A stretch of DNA of 64,000 bases from Macropodus opercularis (Eukaryota; Chordata; Actinopteri; Anabantiformes; Osphronemidae), in contig CM061105.1 in the NCBI GenBank assembly GCA_030770545.1, positions 2,649,001-2,713,000 on the forward strand, read 5' to 3'. Below are positions 1 through 9,202 of the stretch, one piece after another (within the stretch, counting starts at the first letter, position 1; every line of letters starts with the position of its first letter). A program made the position numbers and the translations under genes. The notes below the pieces were generated by a model, which saw only the letters and a list, made by a program, of their open reading frames with translations, was not told the DNA's origin and ran no database searches.

Positions 1-434
1 TTGACAAAAGTAGTGTCCTTATGGTCTTAACAGTCCATTCTAAGCGTTTTCGCACTGTTTCCAGCCTCAGTATTTCTTTAAGCTGCTGCATCTTAATTCA
101 AGCAATAGCAATGAAGGTTTTGTGCCAGATATGATCCAAATACATCCCTGAAGAAGGCAAACACCTTTTAAATGCTTTAAAAATCACTTTGACAAAAGTA
201 GTGTTCTTTGGCATCAAATGCACAGAACAGGCCATTAAGCGTTTTCGCACTGTTTCCAGCCAAAGTGATTCTTTAAGCTGCTGCATCTAAATGCAAACAA
301 TGGCAATGAAGTTTTTGTGCTAGATATGTTCCAAATACATTCCTGAAGAAGGCTAACACCTTTAAAATGCTTTGAAATCACTTTGACAAAAGTAGTGTGC
401 TTTGGTCTAAAATGCACAGAACAGGCCATTCTAA

Positions 435-444
435 GCGTTTTCGC
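435..444. other. Double-CpG dyad GCGTTTTCGC (one of about 300)
   Basis: A 3-bp inverted repeat around TTTT that carries the two CpGs of the consensus monomer, 6 bp apart. It is among the best kept stretches in the window. Changes do occur: GCGTATTCGC keeps both CpGs. GCGTTTTCCC, GCGTTTTTCC and GCGCTTTTCC lose the second CpG. GCATTTTCGC (40100) loses the first. It may be a methylation or protein-binding site, but the sequence alone does not show which. Confidence 0.6.
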
Positions 445-477
445 ACTGTTTCCAGCCTCAGTAATTCTTTAAGCTGC

Positions 478-491
478 TGCATCTTAATGCA
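478..491. other. Inverted repeat TGCAT-CTTA-ATGCA within the monomer
   Basis: A perfect 5-bp stem with a 4-base loop. Allowing one bulged A it extends to GCTGCAT pairing with ATGCAAGC in the GCAAGC subfamilies. It is present in units with CTTAATGC or ATTAATGC and broken in CTTAGTTC, CTTAATTC and CTTAAGTC units. Nearby, at 561-570, AAATGCATTT is a perfect 10-bp palindrome in the GCATTTAAAT subfamilies and is absent from GCTTTGAAAT units. Confidence 0.6.
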
Positions 492-628
492 AACAATGGC
501 AATGAAGTTTTTGTGCTAGATATGATCCAAATACATCCCTGAAGAAGGCAAACACCTTCAAAATGCATTTAAATCACTTTTACTAAAGTAGTGTTCTTTG
601 GCATCAAATGCACAGAACAGGCCATTCT

Positions 629-824
629 AAGCGTTTTCGCACTGTTTCGAGCCTCAGTATTTCTTTAAGCTGCTGCATATTAATGCAAGCAGTGGCAATG
701 AAGTTTTTGTGCTAGATATGATCCAAATACATCCCTGAAGAAGGCAAACACCTTTAAAATGCATTTAAATCACTTTGACAAAAGTAGTGTTCTTTGGTCT
801 GAAATGCACAGAACAGGCCATTCT
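629..824 (+). repeat. Representative full-length monomer (196 bp)
   Basis: One unit counted from AAGCG to the base before the next AAGCG. It carries, in order, the double-CpG dyad GCGTTTTCGC, the GTTTCGAGCCTCAG variant, GCATATTAATGCAAGCAG, GATATGATCC, CATCCCTGAAGAAGG, the AAATGCATTT palindrome, GACAAAAGTAG and TTCTTTGGTCTGAAATGC. It belongs to the CGAGCC / ATATTAATGCAAGCAG subfamily, which nearly always follows a unit ending TTTTACTAAAG. It is a convenient query for extracting all monomers. Confidence 0.95.
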
Positions 825-1020
825 AAGCGTTTTCGCACTGTTTCCAGCCTCAGTATTTCTTTAAGCTGCTGCACCTTAATGCAAGCAATGGCAATGAAGT
901 TTTTGTGCTAGATATGATCCAAATACATCCCTGAAGAAGGCTAACACCTTTAAAATGCTTTGAAATCACTTTAACCAAAGTAGTGTTCTTTGACATCAAA
1001 TGCACAGAACAGGCCATTCT

Positions 1021-1207
1021 AAGCGTTTTCGCACTGTTTCCAGCTTCAGTATTTCTTTAAGCTGCTGCATATTAATGCAAGCAGTGGCAATGAAGTTTTT
1101 GTGCTAGATATGTTCCAAAAACATCCCTGAAGCAGGCAAACACCTTTAAAATGCTTTGAAATCACTTTGACAAAAGTAGTGTCCTTATGGTCTGAACAGG
1201 CCATTCT
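1021..1207 (+). repeat. Representative short monomer (187 bp, CCTTATGG type)
   Basis: The unit is 9 bp shorter than the standard one. The change lies in the last quarter, where GTAGTGTCCTTATGGTCTGAACAGGCC replaces the longer form ending GGTCTGAAATGCACAGAACAGG; AATGCACAG is effectively missing. The same short form recurs about 47 times by eye, for example near 1762, 3322, 6400, 8732, 11442, 18258, 24862, 30123, 41431, 45906, 51347, 55052 and 58953. A related full-length form keeps CCTTATGG but continues ATGAAATGCACAG (near 14542, 15708, 20572, 40072, 44534, 50176, 60113). That looks like a recombinant between the short and long types. Confidence 0.93.
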
Positions 1208-1599
1208 AAGCGTTTTCGCACTGTTTCCAGCCTCAGTATTTCTTTAAGCTGCTGCATCTTAATGCAAACAATGGCAATGAAGTTTTTGTGCTAGATATGT
1301 TCCAAATACATTCCTGAAGAAGGCAAAAACCTTTAAAATGCTTTGAAATCACTTTGACAAAAGTAGTGTGCTTTGGTCTAAAATGCACAGAACAGGCCAT
1401 TCTAAGCGTTTTCGCACTGTTTCCATTCTCAGTATTTCTTTAAGCTGCTGCATCTTAGTTCAAGCAATAGCAATGAAGGTTTTGTGCTAGAAATGATCCA
1501 AATACATCCCTGAAGCAGGCAAACACCTTTAAAATGCATTTAAATCACTTTAACCAAAGTAGTGTTCTTTGGCATCAAATGCACAGAACAGGCCATTCT
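1021..1599 (+). repeat. Recurrent three-monomer cassette (representative)
   Basis: A CCAGCTTCAG / ATATTAATGCAAGCAG / GAAGCAGG short unit is followed by a CCAGCCTCAG / CTTAATGCAAAC / CATTCCTG / GTGCTTTGG unit. A CCATTCTCAG (or CCAGCCTCAG) / CTTAGTTC unit then follows. I find this order about 16 times, for example starting near 3170, 6240, 8580, 11290, 12845, 18105, 18875, 24710, 29980, 38360, 41285, 45755 and 51195. Its length is about 579 bp (187+196+196). It is the most common building block of the larger HORs. Confidence 0.8.
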
Positions 1600-3787
1600 A
1601 AGCGTTTTCGCACTGTTTCCAGCTTCAGTATTTCTTAAAGCTGCTGCATCTTAATGCAAACAATGGCAATGAAGTTTTTGTGCTAGATATGTTCCAAATA
1701 CATCCCTGAAGAAGGCAAGCACCTTTAAAATGCTTTGAAATCACTTTGACAAAAGTAGTGTCCTTATGGTCGGAACAGGCCATTCTAAGCGTTTTCGCAC
1801 TGTTTCCAGCCTCAGTATTTCTTTAAGCTGCTGCATCTTAATGCAAGCAATGGCAATGAAGTTTTTGTGTTAGATATGTTCCAAATACATCCCTGAAGCA
1901 GGCAAACACCTTTAAAATGCTTTGAAATCACTTTGACAAAAGTAGTGTGCTTTGGTCTAAAATGCACAGAACAGGCCATTCTAAGCGTTTTCGCACTGTT
2001 TCCAGCCTCAGTATTTCTTTAAGCTGCTGCATCTTAGTTCAAGCAATAGCAATGAAGGTTGTGTGCTAGAAATGATCCAAATACATCCCTGAAGACGGCA
2101 AACACCTTTAAAATGCATTTAAATCACTTTAACCAAAGTAGTGTTCTTTGGCATCAAATGCACAGAACAGGCCATTCTAAGCGTATTCGCACGGTTTCCA
2201 GCCTCAGTATTTCTTTAAGCTGCTGCATCTTAATGCAAGCAGTGGCAATGAAGTTTTTGTGCTAGATATGATCCAAATACAGCCCTGAAGAAGGCAAACA
2301 CCTTTAAAATGCATTTAAATCACTTTTACTAAAGTAGTGTTCTTTGGCATCAAATGCACAGAACAGGCCATTCTAAGCGTTTTCGCACTGTTTCGAGCCT
2401 CAGTATTTCTTTAAGCTGCTGCATATTAATGCAAGCAGTGGCAATGAAGTTTTTGTGCTAGATATGATCCAAATACATCCCTGAAGAAGGCAAACACCTT
2501 TAAAATGCATTTAAATCACTTTGACAAAAGTAGTGTTCTTTGGTCTGAAATGCACAGAACAGGCCATTCTAAGCGTTTTTCCACTGTTTCCAGCCCAAGT
2601 GATTCTTTAAGCTGCTGCATCTTCATGCAAACAATGGCAATGAAGTTTTTGTGCTAGATATGATCTAAATACATCCCTGAAGAAGGCAAACACCTTTAAA
2701 ATGCATTTAAATCACTTTAACCAAAGTAGTGTTCTTTGGTCTGAAATGCACAGAACAGGCCATTCTAAGCGTTTTCGCACTGTTTCCAGCCTCAGTATTT
2801 CTTTAAGCTGCTGCACCTTAATGCAAGCAATGGCAATGAAGTTTTTGTGCTAGATATGATCCAAATACATCCCTGAAGAAGGCAAACACCTTTAAAATGC
2901 ATTTTAATCACTGTGTTTAAAGTAGTGTTCTTTGGTCTGAAATGCACAGAACAGGCCATTCTAAGCGTTTTCGCACTGTTTCCAGCCTCAGTATTTCTTT
3001 AAGCTGCTGCATCTTAAGTCAAGCAATAGCAATGAAGGTTTTGTGCTAAATATGATCCAAATACATCCCTGAAGAAGGCTAACACCTTTAAAATGCTTTG
3101 AAATCACTTTAACCAAAGTAGTGTTCGTTGACATCAAATGCACAGAACAGGCCATTCTAAGCGTTTTCGCACTGTTTCCAGCTTCAGTATTTCTTTAAGC
3201 TGCTGCATATTAATGCAAGCAGTGGCAATGAAGTTTTTGTGCTAGATATGTTCCAAATACATCCCTGAAGCAGGCAAACACCTTTAAAATGCTTTGAAAT
3301 CACTTTGGCAAAAGTAGTGTCCTTATGGTCTGAACAGGCCATTCTAAGCGTTTTCGCACTGTTTCCAGCCTCAGTATTTCTTTAAGCTGCTGCATCTTAA
3401 TGCAAACAATGGCAATGAAGTTTTTGTGCTAGATATGTTCCAAATACATTCCTGAAGAAGGCAAACACCTTTAAAATGCTTTGAAATCACTTTGACAAAA
3501 GTAGTGTGCTTTGGTCCAAAATGCACAGAACAGGCCATTCTAAGCGTTTTCGCACTGTTTCCATTCTCAGTATTTCTTTAAGCTGCTGCATCTTAGTTCA
3601 AGCAATAGCAATGAAGTTTTTGTGCTAGATATGTTCCAAATACATCCCTGAAGCAGGCAAACACCTTTAAAATGCTTTGAAATCACTTTGACAAAAGTAG
3701 TGTCCTTATGGTCTGAACAGGCCATTCTAAGCGTTTTCGCACTGTTTCCAGCCTCAGTATTTCTTTAAGCTGCTGCATCTTAATGCA

Positions 3788-5219
3788 AGCAGTGGCAATG
3801 AAGTTTTTGTGCTAGATATGATCCAAATACAGCCCTGAAGAAGGCAAACACCTTTAAAATGCATTTAAATCACTTTTACTAAAGTAGTGTTCTTTGGCAT
3901 CAAATGCACAGAACAGGCCATTCTAAGCGTTTTCGCACTGTTTCGAGCCTCAGTATTTCTTTAAGCTGCTGCATATTAATGCAAGCAGTGGCAATGAAGT
4001 TTTTGTGCTAGATATGATCCAAATACATCCCTGAAGAAGGCAAACACCTTTAAAATGCTTTGAATTCACTTTGACAAAAGTAGTGTCCTTATGGTCTGAA
4101 CAGTCCATTCTAAGCGTTTTCGCACTGTTTCCAGCCTCAGTATTTCTTTAAGCTGCTGCATCTTAATTCAAGCAATAGCAATGAAGGTTTTGTGCCAGAT
4201 ATGTTCCAAATACATCCCTGAAGCAGGCAAACACCTTTAAAATGCTTTGAAATCACTTTGACAAAAGTAGTGTCCTTATGGTCTGAACAGGCCATTCTAA
4301 GCGTTTTCGCACTGTTTCCAGCCTCAGTATTTCTTTAAGCTGCTGCATCTTAGTTCAAGCAATAGCAATGAAGGTTTTGTGCTAGATATGATCCAAATAC
4401 ATCCCTGAAGAAGGCTAACACCTTTAAAATGCTTTGAAATCACTTTAACCAAAGTAGTGTTCTTTGACATCAAATGCACAGAACAGGCCATTCTAAGCGT
4501 TTTCGCACTGTTTCCAGCTTCAGTATTTCTTTAAGCTGCTGCATATTAATGCAAGCAGTGGCAATGAAGTTTTTGTGCTAGATATGTTCCAAATACATCC
4601 CTGAAGCAGGCAAACACCTTTAAAATGCTTTGAAATCACTTTGACAAAAGTAGTGTCCTTATGGTCTGAACAGGCCATTCTAAGCGTTTTCGCACTGTTT
4701 CCAGCCTCAGTATTTCTTTCAGCTGCTGCATCTTAGTTCAAGCAATAGCAATGAAGGTTGTGTGCTAGAAATGATCCAAATACATCCCTGAAGACGGCAA
4801 ACACCTTTAAAATGCATTTAAATCACTTTAACCAAAGTAGTGTTCTTTGGCATCAAATGCACAGAACAGGCCATTCTAAGCGTATTCGCACTGTTTCCAG
4901 CCTCAGTATTTCTTTAAGCTGCTGCATCTTAATGCAAGCAGTGGCAATGAAGTTTTTGTGCTAGATATGATCCAAATACAGCCCTGAAGAAGGCAAACAC
5001 CTTTAAAATGCATTTAAATCACTTTTACTAAAGTAGTGTTCTTTGGCATCAAATGCACAGAACAGGCCATTCTAAGCGTTTTCGCACTGTTTCGAGCCTC
5101 AGTATTTCTTTAAGCTGCTGCATATTAATGCAAGCAGTGGCAATGAAGTTTTTGTGCTAGATATGATCCAAATACATCCCTGAAGAAGGCAAACACCTTT
5201 AAAATGCTTTGAATTCACT
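3788..5219 (+). repeat. Linker part of HOR 1, with an internal 1149-bp echo
   Basis: This segment lies between the two HOR 1 copies and has no equivalent after copy B. About 3787-4202 is echoed at 4936-5351 (shift 1149, six monomers of which three are short). Both carry the AATACAGCCCTG monomer, the CGAGCC monomer, then GAATTC followed by AACAGTCC. It also holds a 207-bp open stretch at 4758-4964 identical in translation to that at 2059-2265, at shift 2699. I see no gene in it. Confidence 0.8.
4058..4140 (+). other. GAATTC-linked marker haplotype (representative)
   Basis: GCTTTGAATTCAC replaces GCTTTGAAATCAC and is always followed by CCTTATGGTCTGAACAGTCC (or GTCTTAACAGTCC) and a CTTAATTCAAGC unit. 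GAATTC occurs at 4062, 5211, 14332, 20362, 23087, 39852, 44324 and 49963. I saw no others. In four of them (14332, 20362, 39852, 44324) the preceding unit reads CCCTGGAGAAGG, and 23087 has it too. This haplotype is a useful marker for tracing segment copies. Confidence 0.78.
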
Positions 5220-8200
5220 TTGACAAAAGTAGTGTCCTTATGGTCTTAACAGTCCATTCTAAGCGTTTTCGCACTGTTTCCAGCCTCAGTATTTCTTTAA
5301 GCTGCTGCATCTTAATTCAAGCAATAGCAATGAAGGTTTTGTGCCAGATATGATCCAAATACATCCCTGAAGAAGGCAAACACCTTTTAAATGCTTTAAA
5401 AATCACTTTGACAAAAGTAGTGTTCTTTGGCATCAAATGCACAGAACAGGCCATTAAGCGTTTTCGCACTGTTTCCAGCCAAAGTGATTCTTTAAGCTGC
5501 TGCATCTAAATGCAAACAATGGCAATGAAGTTTTTGTGCTAGATATGTTCCAAATACATTCCTGAAGAAGGCTAACACCTTTAAAATGCTTTGAAATCAC
5601 TTTGACAAAAGTAGTGTGCTTTGGTCTAAAATGCACAGAACAGGCCATTCTAAGCGTTTTCGCACTGTTTCCAGCCTCAGTAATTCTTTAAGCTGCTGCA
5701 TCTTAATGCAAACAATGGCAATGAAGTTTTTGTGCTAGATATGATCCAAATACATCCCTGAAGAAGGCAAACACCTTCAAAATGCATTTAAATCACTTTT
5801 ACTAAAGTAGTGTTCTTTGGCATCAAATGCACAGAACAGGCCATTCTAAGCGTTTTCGCACTGTTTCGAGCCTCAGTATTTCTTTAAGCTGCTGCATATT
5901 AATGCAAGCAGTGGCAATGAAGTTTTTGTGCTAGATATGATCCAAATACATCCCTGAAGAAGGCAAACACCTTTAAAATGCATTTAAATCACTTTGACAA
6001 AAGTAGTGTTCTTTGGTCTGAAATGCACAGAACAGGCCATTCTAAGCGTTTTCGCACTGTTTCCAGCCTCAGTATTTCTTTAAGCTGCTGCACCTTAATG
6101 CAAGCAATGGCAATGAAGTTTTTGTGCTAGATATGATCCAAATACATCCCTGAAGAAGGCTAACACCTTTAAAATGCTTTGAAATCACTTTAACCAAAGT
6201 AGTGTTCTTTGACATCAAATGCACAGAACAGGCCATTCTAAGCGTTTTCGCACTGTTTCCAGCTTCAGTATTTCTTTAAGCTGCTGCATATTAATGCAAG
6301 CAGTGGCAATGAAGTTTTTGTGCTAGATATGTTCCAAAAACATCCCTGAAGCAGGCAAACACCTTTAAAATGCTTTGAAATCACTTTGACAAAAGTAGTG
6401 TCCTTATGGTCTGAACAGGCCATTCTAAGCGTTTTCGCACTGTTTCCAGCCTCAGTATTTCTTTAAGCTGCTGCATCTTAATGCAAACAATGGCAATGAA
6501 GTTTTTGTGCTAGATATGTTCCAAATACATTCCTGAAGAAGGCAAAAACCTTTAAAATGCTTTGAAATCACTTTGACAAAAGTAGTGTGCTTTGGTCTAA
6601 AATGCACAGAACAGGCCATTCTAAGCGTTTTCGCACTGTTTCCATTCTCAGTATTTCTTTAAGCTGCTGCATCTTAGTTCAAGCAATAGCAATGAAGGTT
6701 TTGTGCTAGAAATGATCCAAATACATCCCTGAAGCAGGCAAACACCTTTAAAATGCATTTAAATCACTTTAACCAAAGTAGTGTTCTTTGGCATCAAATG
6801 CACAGAACAGGCCATTCTAAGCGTTTTCGCACTGTTTCCAGCTTCAGTATTTCTTAAAGCTGCTGCATCTTAATGCAAACAATGGCAATGAAGTTTTTGT
6901 GCTAGATATGTTCCAAATACATCCCTGAAGAAGGCAAGCACCTTTAAAATGCTTTGAAATCACTTTGACAAAAGTAGTGTCCTTATGGTCGGAACAGGCC
7001 ATTCTAAGCGTTTTCGCACTGTTTCCAGCCTCAGTATTTCTTTAAGCTGCTGCATCTTAATGCAAGCAATGGCAATGAAGTTTTTGTGTTAGATATGTTC
7101 CAAATACATCCCTGAAGCAGGCAAACACCTTTAAAATGCTTTGAAATCACTTTGACAAAAGTAGTGTGCTTTGGTCTAAAATGCACAGAACAGGCCATTC
7201 TAAGCGTTTTCGCACTGTTTCCAGCCTCAGTATTTCTTTAAGCTGCTGCATCTTAGTTCAAGCAATAGCAATGAAGGTTGTGTGCTAGAAATGATCCAAA
7301 TACATCCCTGAAGACGGCAAACACCTTTAAAATGCATTTAAATCACTTTAACCAAAGTAGTGTTCTTTGGCATCAAATGCACAGAACAGGCCATTCTAAG
7401 CGTATTCGCACGGTTTCCAGCCTCAGTATTTCTTTAAGCTGCTGCATCTTAATGCAAGCAGTGGCAATGAAGTTTTTGTGCTAGATATGATCCAAATACA
7501 GCCCTGAAGAAGGCAAACACCTTTAAAATGCATTTAAATCACTTTTACTAAAGTAGTGTTCTTTGGCATCAAATGCACAGAACAGGCCATTCTAAGCGTT
7601 TTCGCACTGTTTCGAGCCTCAGTATTTCTTTAAGCTGCTGCATATTAATGCAAGCAGTGGCAATGAAGTTTTTGTGCTAGATATGATCCAAATACATCCC
7701 TGAAGAAGGCAAACACCTTTAAAATGCATTTAAATCACTTTGACAAAAGTAGTGTTCTTTGGTCTGAAATGCACAGAACAGGCCATTCTAAGCGTTTTTC
7801 CACTGTTTCCAGCCCAAGTGATTCTTTAAGCTGCTGCATCTTCATGCAAACAATGGCAATGAAGTTTTTGTGCTAGATATGATCTAAATACATCCCTGAA
7901 GAAGGCAAACACCTTTAAAATGCATTTAAATCACTTTAACCAAAGTAGTGTTCTTTGGCATCAAATGCACAGAACAGGCCATTCTAAGCGTTTTCGCACT
8001 GTTTCGAGCCTCAGTATTTCTTTAAGCTGCTGCATATTAATGCAAGCAGTGGCAATGAAGTTTTTGTGCTAGATATGATCCAAATACATCCCTGAAGAAG
8101 GCAAACACCTTTAAAATGCATTTAAATCACTTTGACAAAAGTAGTGTTCTTTGGTCTGAAATGCACAGAACAGGCCATTCTAAGCGTTTTCGCACTGTTT

Positions 8201-9202
8201 CCAGCCTCAGTATTTCTTTAAGCTGCTGCACCTTAATGCAAGCAATGGCAATGAAGTTTTTGTGCTAGATATGATCCAAATACATCCCTGAAGAAGGCAA
8301 ACACCTTTAAAATGCATTTTAATCACTGTGTTTAAAGTAGTGTTCTTTGGTCTGAAATGCACAGAACAGGCCATTCTAAGCGTTTTCGCACTGTTTCCAG
8401 CCTCAGTATTTCTTTAAGCTGCTGCATCTTAAGTCAAGCAATAGCAATGAAGGTTTTGTGCTAAATATGATCCAAATACATCCCTGAAGAAGGCTAACAC
8501 CTTTAAAATGCTTTGAAATCACTTTAACCAAAGTAGTGTTCGTTGACATCAAATGCACAGAACAGGCCATTCTAAGCGTTTTCGCACTGTTTCCAGCTTC
8601 AGTATTTCTTTAAGCTGCTGCATATTAATGCAAGCAGTGGCAATGAAGTTTTTGTGCTAGATATGTTCCAAATACATCCCTGAAGCAGGCAAACACCTTT
8701 AAAATGCTTTGAAATCACTTTGGCAAAAGTAGTGTCCTTATGGTCTGAACAGGCCATTCTAAGCGTTTTCGCACTGTTTCCAGCCTCAGTATTTCTTTAA
8801 GCTGCTGCATCTTAATGCAAACAATGGCAATGAAGTTTTTGTGCTAGATATGTTCCAAATACATTCCTGAAGAAGGCAAACACCTTTAAAATGCTTTGAA
8901 ATCACTTTGACAAAAGTAGTGTGCTTTGGTCTAAAATGCACAGAACAGGCCATTCTAAGCGTTTTCGCACTGTTTCCATTCTCAGTATTTCTTTAAGCTG
9001 CTGCATCTTAGTTCAAGCAATAGCAATGAAGTTTTTGTGCTAGATATGTTCCAAATACATCCCTGAAGCAGGCAAACACCTTTAAAATGCTTTGAAATCA
9101 CTTTGACAAAAGTAGTGTCCTTATGGTCTGAACAGGCCATTCTAAGCGTTTTCGCACTGTTTCCAGCCTCAGTATTTCTTTAAGCTGCTGCATCTTAATG
9201 CA
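5220..9202 (+). repeat. HOR block 1, copy B
   Basis: Second copy of 1-3787. Copy and original stay in step for about 2.7 kb, then this copy has one extra monomer (about 7958-8153). They align again at shift 5415, including the rare ATTTTAATCACTGTG stretch (2901 against 8316) and GTTCGTTGACATC (near 3122 and 8537). The match ends near 9202, where copy A continues with GCAAGCAGTGG and this copy with GCAAACAATGG. The sharing of many private changes points to a recent duplication. Confidence 0.9.
7958..8153 (+). repeat. Single-monomer insertion that distinguishes copy B from copy A
   Basis: At about 2738 copy A reads TTCTTTGGTCTGAAATGC, while copy B reads TTCTTTGGCATCAAATGC and runs through a CGAGCC / ATATTAATGCAAGCAG monomer. 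It then reaches the same GGTCTGAAATGC point 196 bp later. The inserted unit is of a type common in the array, so it probably came by in-register exchange with another HOR rather than by de novo insertion. The boundary cannot be placed more finely than the stretch the two monomer types share. Confidence 0.82.

Larger units (their letters stand above)
1..3787 (+). repeat. HOR block 1, copy A
   Basis: This stretch reappears at 5220-9202. The shift is 5219 up to about 2738 and 5415 afterwards, because copy B has one additional monomer. Private variants are shared by both copies: GGTCTTAACAGTCC near 25, CAGTAATTC near 460, GTTCCAAAAACATCC near 1112, GGCAAAAACC near 1323, and CGTATTCGCACGG near 2183. 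I noticed no difference in the first 2.7 kb by reading. The left end is cut by the window, so the true unit may start earlier. Confidence 0.9.

Noticed and set aside
1..10. Bacterial -35 boxes (TTGACA) recurring through the window
   Set aside because: TTGACA occurs in a large share of units as part of CTTTGACAAAAG, without a spaced -10 element and without genes. It is a chance word in the repeat.
235..429. Recurrent 62-81-codon open frames on the - strand
   Set aside because: They do start with ATG, but lie across satellite unit boundaries and appear or vanish with single subfamily changes. They show no recognisable domain and no sign of coding constraint; they are by-products of the tandem repeat.
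438..455. CENP-B box
   Set aside because: TTCGCACTGTTTCCAG shares the TTCG start, but lacks the central A and the CGGG part of the nTTCGnnnnAnnCGGGn consensus. The complementary strand has TGGAAAC but no TTCG or CGGG at the required places.
2059..2265. Recurrent 68-codon open frame on the + strand (also at 4758, 7278, 16603, 17191, 21075, 25935, 27895, 31385, 42508, 46980, 54578, 55344, 58480, 59246)
   Set aside because: It begins at a TTG, not an ATG, spans parts of two satellite units, and recurs only because the unit pair recurs. No long frame, signal or domain is visible, and the unit length rotates the frame.
1..9202. Pure assembly artefact as explanation of the 5.2-kb duplication
   Set aside because: Not excluded, but the second copy has a one-unit insertion and different flanks. 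The array shows the same kind of duplication elsewhere with private differences. Kept as a point for long-read checking rather than a claim.
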